A stretch of 33,209 nt of DNA from Desulfuromonadaceae bacterium (GCA_012512925.1 JAAZDE010000001.1:1-33209), one strand, 5' to 3'; positions 9,339-21,930 are shown, numbered from the stretch's first letter. Made by a program: numbers and translations. Notes: generated by a model from the sequence alone, not told the origin.

Positions 9339-10670
9339 TTATGCCTCGATGGAAAAATCCTCTTTTTGGGGCAGCGGAGCAACCTCCAGTTCCAGGTTGT
9401 TCCTGATGCCGACCACTTCGACCCTCTCCCCCAGCGAAACGGGCTGGGCGGAAAAAGCGTTCCAGTATTCCCCGTGGACAAAAACCTTGCCGAAGGGAGA
9501 CAGATCACTGACGGCTTCCCCCTTCTCTCCGACCAGAGCTTCCAGTCCGGAGACGAAACGGCTGCGCTGGGTGCGGACGACGAAAAAAAGCACCAGCAGC
9601 AGAAAAACCGCCGTCAAACCCACCGCTCCCAGAATGACCGCGGGGGAAATCTGCAGATAAGGCTCAGCGGTCTCGATCAGTATCAGCGAGCCGAAGGTCA
9701 TGGAAGCCAAACCGCCAATCGTCAGCATGCCATAGGAAGTCACCTTCACCTCCAGAACAAAAAGCACGATACCCAATAGGATCAGCAGAGCACCGACATA
9801 GTTGATCGGCAGTGTCTGGAAACCAAGAAAAGAAAGAAGCAGAGCGATAGCGCCGATGGCGCCGGGAAAGATGGCCCCCGGCTGGGAAATCTCGAAAAAA
9901 ATACCGAGCATGCCGAGCATGAGCAACATATAGGCCACATTCGGATCGCTGACGGTATTGAGAATCTGCCGGCGCCAGTCCATCTCCCGATAAACCACGG
10001 CGAGGGCGGCGGTGTTCAGTCTTTTTTCCTCCCCTTTGCGAAGGTAACGCCGCCCATTCAGCATCTTTAAAAGGTCGGCCTGATCCTCGGCGATGAAATC
10101 GATCACCTTCAGCTTCAACGCATCCTCGGCGGGGGTGGAAACGCTCTGCCTGACAATACTTTCCGCCCATTCGGCATTACGGCCCCGCTGCTGGGCGATG
10201 CCGCGGGCGTAGGCCACGGCATCCTGGACCACCTTGTCCATGAGCGGGTCGTCCTTCTTCTCCTCTCCGGCGCCGAGACGCACCGGACGGGCCGCACCGA
10301 TATTGGTACCGGGAGCCATCACCGCAAAATCGGCGGCCAAAGTAATCAAAGCGCCGGCCGAAGCGGCTCTTGACCCGGACGGAGAGACGTAGACGACGAC
10401 CGGAGCGGGCGAGTTGAGAACCCCTTGGATAATCTTCCGCATGGACTGATCAAGACCCCCCGGGGTGTCCAGTTCGATGAGAAAAGCGCCAGCTCCGGAT
10501 CGGTTGGCGGCATCGAGTTCGGCGGTGATGAATTCGGCCAGCACAGGATTGATGACACCTTGGATGCGAACCGCAGGCAAGATCTCCCCACTCCCCCAAA
10601 TACCCTCCGGAAGGACGGAAAACATTACCAGGAAAACGCTAACCAACGAATATAAATATATTTTTTTCAT
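9339..10670 (-). CDS. nfeD: NfeD-family membrane serine protease (ClpP-class)
   Basis: A long-form NfeD/STOPP protein of 443 residues from the ATG at 10670, which opens a signal-like segment (MKKIYLYSLVSVFLVMFSVL). It has a ClpP-like periplasmic protease domain (LDTPGGLDQSMRKI, SGSRAASAGALITL with likely nucleophile Ser104, MAPGTNIGAARPV), then about four membrane segments and a C-terminal OB-fold NfeD domain (VGEKGEAVSDLSPFGKVFVHG). The frame stays open to 10745, but that extension has no signal peptide. Its likely partner and substrate is the slipin encoded 12 nt downstream. No clear Shine-Dalgarno precedes the start. Confidence 0.92.
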   Translation of the reverse strand: MKKIYLYSLVSVFLVMFSVLPEGIWGSGEILPAVRIQGVINPVLAEFITAELDAANRSGAGAFLIELDTPGGLDQSMRKIIQGVLNSPAPVVVYVSPSGSRAASAGALITLAADFAVMAPGTNIGAARPVRLGAGEEKKDDPLMDKVVQDAVAYARGIAQQRGRNAEWAESIVRQSVSTPAEDALKLKVIDFIAEDQADLLKMLNGRRYLRKGEEKRLNTAALAVVYREMDWRRQILNTVSDPNVAYMLLMLGMLGIFFEISQPGAIFPGAIGAIALLLSFLGFQTLPINYVGALLILLGIVLFVLEVKVTSYGMLTIGGLASMTFGSLILIETAEPYLQISPAVILGAVGLTAVFLLLVLFFVVRTQRSRFVSGLEALVGEKGEAVSDLSPFGKVFVHGEYWNAFSAQPVSLGERVEVVGIRNNLELEVAPLPQKEDFSIEA

Positions 10671-10677
10671 CAGATAA

Positions 10678-10706
10678 ACACTACCCGAGAAAACTGCGAG
10701 TGTCAA
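10678..10706 (-). promoter_or_regulatory. Candidate nfeD promoter
   Basis: Minus-strand consensus -35 TTGACA (10701-10706), 17-nt spacer, TAGTGT (10678-10683). The predicted start point falls almost on the nfeD ATG, implying a leaderless or nearly leaderless mRNA, in line with the missing Shine-Dalgarno. Confidence 0.5.
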
Positions 10707-10736
10707 ATGAGAGAACACCCCAGGACCGGAAAATGA

Positions 10737-10765
10737 TTGCTCCAACCTTGCTTCGGTGCTATTTT
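10737..10765 (+). promoter_or_regulatory. Promoter of the sigma-54 response regulator
   Basis: TTGCTC (10737-10742), 17-nt spacer, TATTTT (10760-10765). It is divergent from the nfeD promoter, about 30 bp away, and would give a short leader with a strong GGAGGAGGGG ribosome site. Confidence 0.5.
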
Positions 10766-10795
10766 TGTCAAAAATATGACGGAGGAGGGGATGTG

Positions 10796-12187
10796 ATGAA
10801 AAACCAGTTTCAAATCCTGATCGTCGAGGACGAGGCCCCCAACCGCGAGGCTCTGGCCATGCTGCTGAAAAAGGCCGGTTACGAAATTCAGGTGGCCGCC
10901 AGCGGCGAGGAAGCCTTCGAACGGCTGAACAAAACCACCTTCGACATCGTCGTCACCGATCTGTTCCTCCCCGGCATCAATGGCATCGAAATTCTCAAAA
11001 GAGTCAAAAAAGAATCGCCTGACACCCATGTTCTCATGATCACCGGCAACGCCTCGGCGGAAACGGCGGTTGAAGCCATGAAGGAGGGGGCTTTCGACTA
11101 CATCACCAAGCCGATCAACTTCGAAAAGCTCAAACTGCTGATGGCCAAGGCCTTGGAAAAAAGTCTGCTGGTAGCGGAAAACACCTACCTCCGTCAGCAG
11201 TTGCGGGGCAAATATCGCTTTGAGAACATCATCGGCACCAGTCTCGCCATGCAAAACCTTTTTTCGCGCATGGAAAAGGTGGTAAGCACCGATTCCACGG
11301 TGCTGATCCTGGGGGAATCCGGTACGGGCAAGGAACTGGTGGCCAAGGCCCTCCACTTCAACGGCCCGCGCCGGGAAAAACCGTTTGTCGCCATCAACTG
11401 CGCCGCCATTCCGGCGGACCTGCTGGAAAGCGAACTCTTCGGTCATGTCAAAGGGTCCTTCACCGGAGCCATCCACGACAAGGCGGGGAAATTCGAGCAG
11501 GCCAACGGAGGCACCATCCTCCTCGATGAAATCGGCACCATGCCCCTCCACCTTCAGACCAAGCTGCTGCGGGTCCTTCAGGAACATGAGATCGAGCGGG
11601 TCGGCGGCAGCAAAAAGATTCTCCTCAACGTACGGCTGATCTCGGCCACCAACGCCGATCTCGAAAATGAGGTCCGGCTCGGTAAGTTCCGGGAGGATCT
11701 TTATTACCGGCTCAACGTCATTCCCATTCAACTTCCCGCGTTGCGGGAACGTCGTGAGGATATCGCCCTGCTGGCCCACCATTTTCTCCTCAAAAACTGT
11801 CAGGAGCTGAAACGGCCGAAAATGACCATTGCCCCCGAAGCCATGGAGGCGCTGGAAAACTATTCCTGGCCCGGCAACGTCCGTGAAATGGAAAACGTCA
11901 TGGAACGCTCGGTGACGCTCGCCGAAAGGAGCATCCTCCATGTCGAGGACCTTCCTCCCCAGTTTGGCGCGGCCAAGCCCCAGCCAGGGGAAGGGAATCA
12001 GGGAATGCCCAGCCTTTCCCCCAAAGGCATCGACATGGAACGTTATCTCGCCGGCCTGGAACTGCACCTGATCCGGGAAGCGCTGAAAATGGCCAACGGC
12101 GTCAAAGCCCGGGCGGCAAAACTTTTGGGAATCAAGCGGACCACACTGGTTGAAAAGCTCAAACGGGCGACCGGCCAGACAGACTGA
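10796..12187 (+). CDS. Sigma-54-dependent response regulator (NtrC/AtoC type)
   Basis: This 463-residue activator has three domains: a receiver (about 5-120; acidic pocket EDE, phospho-acceptor Asp55 in VVTDLFLPG, Lys in TKPIN), an AAA+ domain (about 140-380; Walker A GESGTGKE, sigma-54 contact loop GSFTGA, Walker B GGTILLDEIG) and a Fis-type helix-turn-helix at the end (RAAKLLGIKRTTLVEKLKR). When phosphorylated it would remodel RNA polymerase-sigma-54 at enhancer-bound promoters. ATG 10796 is chosen because GGAGGAGGGG precedes it; the frame is open further upstream. No histidine kinase is adjacent, so it is an orphan here. The targets are unknown. Confidence 0.92.
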   Translation: MKNQFQILIVEDEAPNREALAMLLKKAGYEIQVAASGEEAFERLNKTTFDIVVTDLFLPGINGIEILKRVKKESPDTHVLMITGNASAETAVEAMKEGAFDYITKPINFEKLKLLMAKALEKSLLVAENTYLRQQLRGKYRFENIIGTSLAMQNLFSRMEKVVSTDSTVLILGESGTGKELVAKALHFNGPRREKPFVAINCAAIPADLLESELFGHVKGSFTGAIHDKAGKFEQANGGTILLDEIGTMPLHLQTKLLRVLQEHEIERVGGSKKILLNVRLISATNADLENEVRLGKFREDLYYRLNVIPIQLPALRERREDIALLAHHFLLKNCQELKRPKMTIAPEAMEALENYSWPGNVREMENVMERSVTLAERSILHVEDLPPQFGAAKPQPGEGNQGMPSLSPKGIDMERYLAGLELHLIREALKMANGVKARAAKLLGIKRTTLVEKLKRATGQTD

Positions 12188-12195
12188 AACCAAAA

Positions 12196-12228
12196 CAAAG
12201 GCCATCCACGATCCGCGGATGGCCTTTG
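12196..12228. terminator. Shared terminator between convergent regulator and frr
   Basis: Perfect 12-bp inverted repeat (12196-12207 with 12217-12228), 9-nt loop. On the minus strand it is followed by TTTTGGTTT, so it best ends the rpsB-tsf-pyrH-frr transcript. On the plus strand the stem starts 8 nt after the regulator stop but lacks a U-run. Confidence 0.8.
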
Positions 12229-12268
12229 AACATGTTGTCCGGTTGGGGAGAGGGAAAAACCCGGCCTC

Positions 12269-14484
<2,216 letters not shown>

Positions 14485-14533
14485 AGTTTCCTCCGTTATT
14501 TTATGCTAAGAAATAGTCGTCCGTCCTTATGCC

Positions 14534-14562
14534 AAAAAAAAGCGGCCACCTGAATGCCGCTT
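14534..14562 (-). terminator. Internal terminator/attenuator between rpsB and tsf
   Basis: Minus-strand stem AAGCGGC/GCCGCTT (14556-14562 with 14540-14546), a 9-nt loop and a run of eight T residues (14534-14541). It lies about 20 nt after the rpsB stop and would lower transcription of tsf, pyrH and frr relative to rpsB. Confidence 0.8.
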
Positions 14563-14581
14563 CTCTTTACACCACTTTCCA

Positions 14582-15367
14582 TTACTGTTCGGCGGCCGCT
14601 TCCTCTTCCCCAGCGCCGCCCTGGGGTTCAACAGCAGCTTCAGCCTTTTCCCCCCCTTCGAGGTCGCTGCGCAGCTCATCCTCGCGGGCCACGGACCCTT
14701 CCGCACAGGCATCGGCCATCTTGTTGGCAAAGAGACGGATGGCGCGAATGGCGTCATCGTTGCCGGGGATGACATAGTCGATTTCATCGGGGTCGCAGTT
14801 GGTGTCGACAACCGCCACCACAGGGATACCCAGTTTGCGGGCTTCCTTGACGGCGATCGACTCCTTCTTGCAGTCAATGACGAAGATCGCTCCCGGCAGC
14901 TTGCTCATCCCTTTGATACCACCCAGGGTGGTTTCCAGTTTCTCCCTTTCCTTCTGCAGCTGAAGAACCTCTTTTTTGGTCAGCTTGACGAAGGTGCCGT
15001 CCTCGGCCATGGCCTCGATCTTTTTCAGCCGGTCGATACTCCTTTTGATGGTGCTGAAGTTGGTCAGCATCCCGCCCAGCCAGCGACTGTTGACGAAATA
15101 TTGGCCGGCCCGGGTGGCTTCTTCCTGAATGGCGTCCTGGGCCTGCTTCTTGGTTCCGACGAAGAGAACCTTTTCGCCGCTTTTCACCGTGTCGCGAAGA
15201 AATTCGTAGCCGGTTCTGAAACAGCGAACCGTCTTCTGCAGGTCGATGATGTAAATGCCGCTGCGGGCGCCGAAGATGTAGGGTTTCATTTTCGGGTTCC
15301 AGCGCTTGGTTTGGTGGCCGAAGTGAACACCGGCCTCGAGAAGCTGTTTCATGCTGATCTGGGTCAT
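14582..15367 (-). CDS. rpsB: 30S ribosomal protein S2
   Basis: S2 is an essential small-subunit protein that helps S1 dock on the ribosome. The 261-residue protein begins [19 protein letters not shown], then [24 protein letters not shown] and [12 protein letters not shown], all family motifs. The C-terminus is an acidic, Ala/Glu-rich tail. The frame is open upstream to 15445, but the ATG at 15367 has AAGGAG nearby and gives the family N-terminus. A strong promoter and a structured leader of about 120 nt lie upstream. Confidence 0.98.
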   Translation of the reverse strand: MTQISMKQLLEAGVHFGHQTKRWNPKMKPYIFGARSGIYIIDLQKTVRCFRTGYEFLRDTVKSGEKVLFVGTKKQAQDAIQEEATRAGQYFVNSRWLGGMLTNFSTIKRSIDRLKKIEAMAEDGTFVKLTKKEVLQLQKEREKLETTLGGIKGMSKLPGAIFVIDCKKESIAVKEARKLGIPVVAVVDTNCDPDEIDYVIPGNDDAIRAIRLFANKMADACAEGSVAREDELRSDLEGGEKAEAAVEPQGGAGEEEAAAEQ

Positions 15368-15486
15368 CTTCTTTTTCTCCTTGCGTGATGGGTTGATAAC
15401 CTCCGCCCTCGTCATCTCCCCCGAGGTTCCGCGAAAGGGAATCACGGAAACCTCTCGAGCGGATCGGAAGGCGTGTGACTTTTAAA
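15368..15486 (-). ncRNA. Structured rpsB leader, candidate S2-binding autoregulatory element
   Basis: The region between the predicted transcription start (about 15486) and the rpsB ATG folds on the minus strand into a strong hairpin: GAGGTTTCCGTG pairs with CGCGGAACCTC, eleven pairs with one bulged U, followed by a GGGGGAGATGACGAGGGCGGAGG stretch. Leaders upstream of rpsB that bind S2 are known in other bacteria. The assignment rests on position and one hairpin, not on a covariance match. Confidence 0.4.
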
Positions 15487-15492
15487 CGATTT

Positions 15493-15521
15493 TCTATACC
15501 ATGCACCTTCCTGATTGACAA
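15493..15521 (-). promoter_or_regulatory. Sigma-70 promoter of the rpsB operon
   Basis: Minus-strand TTGTCA (15516-15521), 17-nt spacer, TATAGA (15493-15498) with a TGG extended -10. It is one of the best promoter matches in the window, as expected for a ribosomal protein operon. Confidence 0.75.
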
Positions 15522-15630
15522 GGAGAATTTGCCTGGAATGTCCACGGCCAGGACCGGAACGAAGCCTTGAGGTCCCTTCCTTCCGCCGGTATGGACACTG
15601 AGGAAAGTCCACTTCCTCCTTGGATAGGGG

Positions 15631-15660
15631 TTGACTTTTCCTCTCGAATAAACTTATTTT
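15631..15660 (+). promoter_or_regulatory. Promoter of the 91-aa protein gene
   Basis: TTGACT (15631-15636), 18-nt spacer, TATTTT (15655-15660). It is divergent from the rpsB promoter, with about 110 bp between them. That stretch holds short inverted repeats (GAGGAA/TTCCTC at about 15600-15618) but no gene that I can see. Confidence 0.55.
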
Positions 15661-15699
15661 TTCAGAACTTTGAAAAAAAGACATGAATGGGGGTAGATC

Positions 15700-15975
15700 A
15701 TGGAAAAGGTTAAAATGCCGGATGGAACCGAAGTGCTGTTCGAAGGGGCAGAGTGGTACATGGACGACGAAATCCGCGCCGAGGTGATCTTCGAATGTGG
15801 AGGCGTCTCCGACCAGGAGTTTCTCGATATTTATTGCCGGAAGCACAAGGAAAAGTTTCATGAGGAATTCTCCCTGGAAGCCGGAAAAGAACAGGAGATA
15901 GCAACCTATGAACAAAGCGTAAAGGAAAAGGAAAAAGAGAAAAAGAAGAAGGGCGGGGAAGAAGCGGCGGAATAA
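15700..15975 (+). CDS. Small acidic/lysine-tailed protein of unknown function
   Basis: I do not recognise this 91-residue protein. It starts MEKVKMPDGTEVLFEG after a GGGGGT ribosome site and has its own promoter and a strong terminator, so it is very probably a real gene. The first 60 residues look folded: an acidic, aromatic part (AEWYMDDEIRAEVIFECGG) followed by SDQEFLDIYCRKHKEKFHEEF. The last 25 are a highly charged Lys/Glu tail (KEKEKEKKKKGGEEAAE). It has no signal peptide or membrane segment. Two Cys residues lie about 14 positions apart, too far apart for a single zinc-knuckle motif. It is flanked by rpsB and lnt with no shared operon, so context gives no role. Confidence 0.7.
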   Translation: MEKVKMPDGTEVLFEGAEWYMDDEIRAEVIFECGGVSDQEFLDIYCRKHKEKFHEEFSLEAGKEQEIATYEQSVKEKEKEKKKKGGEEAAE

Positions 15976-16015
15976 CAAAAACCATCTTCACCAACCTTTT
16001 AAGCCAGGCTGCATC

Positions 16016-16052
16016 AGCCGGACCCTGAATTTCTATCGGGTCCGGCTTTTTT
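16016..16052 (+). terminator. Terminator of the 91-aa gene, overlapping the lnt 3' end
   Basis: Perfect 10-bp stem AGCCGGACCC/GGGTCCGGCT (16016-16025 with 16038-16047), 12-nt loop, then a T-run to 16052. The stop codon of the convergent lnt gene lies in the loop, and its last codons in the right arm. Confidence 0.85.
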
Positions 16053-17574
16053 GCCTGTAATGACGCCATTCCGCCCCGCACCAGACCACAAGGACGATAA
16101 CGCCAAACAGCAGCGGCAGAAAATCTCCCCAGCGGTTATAGAAGGTTGCCCGGGCGCCGAGCCCCGTCTCCCCCCTCAGGGTGGCGGCCTCGAAGATGCC
16201 GGTCGTGGCGGTGACGCGACCCGAAGGAGCGATGAAGGCGGAAATGCCGGTATTGGCGGCGCGGGCGATCCAGACCCGGTTTTCCACGGCGCGAAAGCGG
16301 GTCATGGCGAGGTGCTGGTAGGGAGCCGACGATCGCCCGAACCAGGCATCGTTGGTGACATTGATCAACAGACCGCATCCGAGACGCACGTAATTCCGGG
16401 CGATTTCGGGGAAAATGGCCTCAAAGCAGATCAGCACCCCGGCTTTGGCCTCATCCAGGGAAAGCGGATTGAGGCTTCCGGGGGAGAAATCCCCCACCCC
16501 ATGCACCAGTTTGTCGAGAAAAGGGAATACTTTCGCCAGCGGGTTGTACTCGCCGAAAGGAACCAGATGAATCTTGTCGCTGCGTCCCGACACCTCTCCC
16601 CGGCGGGAGAGAAGAAAGGCGCTGTTGAGATAGCGGACGGAACCGTTCGCCACCTCGTAGGCGGGCGCCCCGAAGAGAAGCCGGGCGCCGGTGGCAGGGG
16701 GAATTTCCCTGACCCTGGCCAGCAGCGGCTCCCCTAAATCGAAATAAAAAGGGGTGGCGCTTTCCGGCCAGATGATCAGATCGGTCTTTCCAGCCTGCGC
16801 CGCATCCATGGAGAGCCGTCGGTAACGATCAACCGTGGCTTGCTTGAAGTCCGGGTCCCACTTGACCGCCTGATCCACATTACCCTGGATCAAGGCAATG
16901 GAAAGGCTTCGGGGTCGTTCATCCACGGCCCCCCGCAGTTGCCGCCAACCATAGCCGGCGTTGCCCGCCAGCAGAAGCAGAGCCGCCGCCAGGGGGGCCC
17001 ACCGGGCCAGGGAGGCTTTTTTGTCCCGCAGTGCCCGCCACCCTTCGGCAACGGAGGCATTGAAAAAGACCAGGAGAAAACCGATCCCGTAAACCCCGAA
17101 GAGATCGGCCGACTGGATCATGGAGAGATAGCGCTGCTGGGAGTAGCCGAGGCTGGCCCAGGGAAACCCCGACAGCAGATGGGCGCGGAGATACTCCGCG
17201 GCCACCCAGACAACCGGCAGCGAGATCCAAGGGGAGAGGCCGAGGAGTTTGCGGAGACGGCAGGAAAGCCAGGTCGAGACGGCGAAATAGAGAGCAAGGT
17301 AAAAAACCAGCAACAGGTAGGCGACAATAGCGAAGAAGGGGCTCATTCCGCCGTAGGTGGTCATGACGATGTTGAGCCAATAAAGAATGATGGCGAAAAA
17401 CGCCGTCCCGGCGGCAAAACCGGAGGCAAAGGGTCTCTTCTCCATGACCAGGAAGAGGGGAACCAGGGCAAACCAGGCGACAAAGGACAGATCGGCGCGG
17501 GGGTAGGCCAGCGCCAGAACCAGACCTGACAAAAAGGAAAGAGCCAACGCCCGATCACTCAGGGGAAAAATCAT
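16033..17574 (-). CDS. lnt: Apolipoprotein N-acyltransferase
   Basis: Lnt adds the third acyl chain to the N-terminal Cys of lipoproteins in the inner membrane, needed for Lol transport in Gram-negative cells. The 513 residues have an N-terminal membrane domain with about six segments and a nitrilase-type periplasmic domain. The catalytic triad is in place: Glu271 (WPESA), Lys334 (DKIHLVPFGEY) and Cys383 (ICFEAIFPE), followed by a final membrane segment. The ATG overlaps the corC stop by 4 nt (ATGA). Lnt next to CorC is a common bacterial arrangement. The last codons fall in the terminator of the opposing gene. Confidence 0.96.
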   Translation of the reverse strand: MIFPLSDRALALSFLSGLVLALAYPRADLSFVAWFALVPLFLVMEKRPFASGFAAGTAFFAIILYWLNIVMTTYGGMSPFFAIVAYLLLVFYLALYFAVSTWLSCRLRKLLGLSPWISLPVVWVAAEYLRAHLLSGFPWASLGYSQQRYLSMIQSADLFGVYGIGFLLVFFNASVAEGWRALRDKKASLARWAPLAAALLLLAGNAGYGWRQLRGAVDERPRSLSIALIQGNVDQAVKWDPDFKQATVDRYRRLSMDAAQAGKTDLIIWPESATPFYFDLGEPLLARVREIPPATGARLLFGAPAYEVANGSVRYLNSAFLLSRRGEVSGRSDKIHLVPFGEYNPLAKVFPFLDKLVHGVGDFSPGSLNPLSLDEAKAGVLICFEAIFPEIARNYVRLGCGLLINVTNDAWFGRSSAPYQHLAMTRFRAVENRVWIARAANTGISAFIAPSGRVTATTGIFEAATLRGETGLGARATFYNRWGDFLPLLFGVIVLVVWCGAEWRHYRQKSRTR

Positions 17575-18437
17575 GGCCGCGGCTCAACCTCTGCCAAAGG
17601 CTCTTGACCGTCCTCAGACAACTCTATTTTCACTTTTCCGATACGGCGGGAATCGGCCTCGACAACGGTCATGCGCAAGCTTCCGAATCGGGCCTCTTCT
17701 CCAGGGGTCGGAACATGCCCCAAAAGGTGGAAAAGCCAGCCGCTGACGGTATCGAATTTTTCCTTGGCAATGGTGATGTCGTAAAACTCTTCAAGGTCAT
17801 CGATGGGGAAGCGGCCGTCGACCAGAATGAATCCCTCTCCCTCCTCGAGCAGCAGCCTGTCCTCCTCTTCATCCTCGTCGCCGACATCGCCGACGATTTC
17901 CTCCACCAGATCGGAAAAAGTGACCAGTCCCGAGGTGCCGCCATATTCATCAATGACAATGGCGAACCGCGCTCTCTGGCGGCGGAATTCCCGCAACAAC
18001 TGTTCCAGGGACATGGTTTCGGGGACAAAGAGCGGCTTCTTCATGATTTCCTGCAACCAGCCTGACCCGGGCTCCCGTCCCCAGAAGCGGAGCAGGTCCT
18101 GGGAATGGACCACGCCGACGATTTCGTCCACACTGCCGCTGAAAACCGGAATCCGCGAATGTCCCGAGCATTGGATGATCCTCAACATTTCGGAAAACTC
18201 GGCGTCCAGACTGCAGCAGGTCATGGCGGTGCGGGGGACCATGACTTCCCGGACGATGGTTTCGCCGAGTTCGAAGATGGAGTGCAACATCTCCCCCTCT
18301 TCCTCGTTGATGAATCCACCGGCCTCGGACTCCTCGATCATCTCCTGCAGTTCCCGCTCGGAAGAAATCCGCCGCCGGCCAAAAATCGCTCTCCACCAGG
18401 ATGCCAAGGGGTTCGGCACATGGTCATCGCCTTCCAA
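17571..18437 (-). CDS. corC: CorC/HlyC-family CBS-domain protein
   Basis: This cytoplasmic protein of the CorC type, linked to Mg/Co efflux, has no membrane anchor. It has paired CBS domains (REVMVPRTAMTCC, then GHSRIPVFSGSVDEIVGVVHSQDLL and FVPETMSLEQLLREFRRQRARFAIVIDEYGGTSGLVT) and the C-terminal CorC_HlyC domain (VDGRFPIDDLEEFY, DTVSGWLFHLLGHVP). I place the start at TTG 18437, giving 288 residues, because AAGGGAGG lies 7 nt upstream and the family N-terminus follows. ATG codons at 18506 and 18545 have no ribosome site and would overlap the preceding gene. It is translationally coupled to lnt. Confidence 0.9.
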   Translation of the reverse strand: MEGDDHVPNPLASWWRAIFGRRRISSERELQEMIEESEAGGFINEEEGEMLHSIFELGETIVREVMVPRTAMTCCSLDAEFSEMLRIIQCSGHSRIPVFSGSVDEIVGVVHSQDLLRFWGREPGSGWLQEIMKKPLFVPETMSLEQLLREFRRQRARFAIVIDEYGGTSGLVTFSDLVEEIVGDVGDEDEEEDRLLLEEGEGFILVDGRFPIDDLEEFYDITIAKEKFDTVSGWLFHLLGHVPTPGEEARFGSLRMTVVEADSRRIGKVKIELSEDGQEPLAEVEPRP

Positions 18438-18489
18438 AATAGTTCCTCCCTTCTTGAAAAAAACCTTGTTGCCGGCCGATAACCGGTCC

Positions 18490-19188
18490 TCAGGGATAAA
18501 TGACATAAAGGAACAATGTGGTTCCGGATCCCAGGATCGCCCCAACCAGAACTTCCCAGAACGAATGAACCTTCAGCTGAACCCGGCTCTGGCCGATAAG
18601 AAAGGCCAGAAACAGACTCAGCCCGGAGACAATCAGCCCCCGGTGCAGAAGAGCGACAGAGGTGGCGATGGAAAAAGCCACCGCCGCATGGCCGCTCGGC
18701 ATGCCGCCCTGCAAGGATAGTCCGCAGCGCAGAAATCCCTTGCAGAGAACCACCAGAAAAGTGACCACCAGAACGGAGAAAAAGGCGAATTCGCCCGGCG
18801 GCCGGACATTTTGAACCTGGTTTCCTTCCAGGTTCATGAGCAGATGGCGGGAAAGCGCCAGATAGCCGATCAGCACCGCGCCGACGGCGGCGACCATCAC
18901 GGCGCCCGCCGCCACGTCCTTGGCCCGCCTGGCCAGAGGATGATAGTCGGGGGAAACCAGATCGACCAGTACTTCAAAAGCGGTGTTGATCATCTCGGCG
19001 AAGAAAACGAGGATGATGGCAAAGACCATGAATATCAGCTCAGGAGCGGAAACCCTCAGCAGAATGGCAGCCAGCAGCATAAGGACGGCGACCAGGAAAT
19101 GGTAACGCATGTTGCGCTGGGTACGAACCACCCAGAGAATCCCGTCGATGGCGCAATTGAGACTTTCAAGCCAATTGGAAGGACGCAT
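18490..19188 (-). CDS. DgkA-type lipid kinase fused to a PAP2-type phosphatase domain
   Basis: A 232-residue membrane protein in two parts. Residues 1 to about 115 match small DgkA-type kinases (diacylglycerol or undecaprenol kinase): three membrane segments and the active-site motif AEMINTAFEVLVD then AKDVAAGAV. Residues 130-232 match the PAP2 lipid phosphatase fold: GMPSGHAAVAFS with His167 and SRVQLKVHSFWE with His208. The usual final Asp of the SRx5Hx3D motif is Glu212. The pairing suggests turnover of a lipid phosphate such as undecaprenyl-phosphate or phosphatidate, but the substrate is not shown by sequence. A kinase gene after ybeY is common; the fused phosphatase is the notable part. 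Confidence 0.85.
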   Translation of the reverse strand: MRPSNWLESLNCAIDGILWVVRTQRNMRYHFLVAVLMLLAAILLRVSAPELIFMVFAIILVFFAEMINTAFEVLVDLVSPDYHPLARRAKDVAAGAVMVAAVGAVLIGYLALSRHLLMNLEGNQVQNVRPPGEFAFFSVLVVTFLVVLCKGFLRCGLSLQGGMPSGHAAVAFSIATSVALLHRGLIVSGLSLFLAFLIGQSRVQLKVHSFWEVLVGAILGSGTTLFLYVIYP

Positions 19189-19560
19189 GGCCGATCAATT
19201 CCCGCCGGCGGTGTTCAGCTCTCCGCGGCGATGAGAGCAAAAATCTCATCCTCCTTGGCTTCCATGCGGCGGACCTCCTCGGCGGAAGTCCCTTCATGGT
19301 TGAAGCCGACCAGATGAAGGATGCCGTGCAGCAGCAGGAAATAGAGCTCCTTTTCAAAATCGGTCCCCGCTTCTGCGGCATCGCGGGCCGCGGTATCGGC
19401 GGAGATCACCACATCGCCCAGGAGATCGGCATGGAGACCGCTCTCCTCCCCCTCCTGCATGGGAAAGGAGATTACGTTGGTCGGGCGGTCGCGGCCGAGA
19501 AAATCCCGGTTGAGTTCCCGGATCTCCTCATCGGAGACGATCAGCACCGAAAGCTCGGCG

Positions 19561-21926
<2,366 letters not shown>

Positions 21927-21930
<4 letters not shown>

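Noticed and set aside
10703-12205. Minus-strand 500-codon frame opposite the sigma-54 regulator
   Set aside because: Antisense shadow; the plus-strand protein has complete receiver, AAA+ and Fis motifs.
15600-15612. GAGGAAAGTCC resembles the conserved P4 strand of bacterial RNase P RNA
   Set aside because: The other conserved RNase P elements (the partner ACAGAA-type strand and about 350 nt of structure) are absent, and the stretch is only part of a short divergent promoter region.
15442-15978. Minus-strand 178-codon frame with a hydrophobic N-terminus opposite the 91-aa gene
   Set aside because: It crosses the rpsB promoter and the divergent promoter, and the hydrophobic stretch is the antisense of the Lys/Glu-rich tail.
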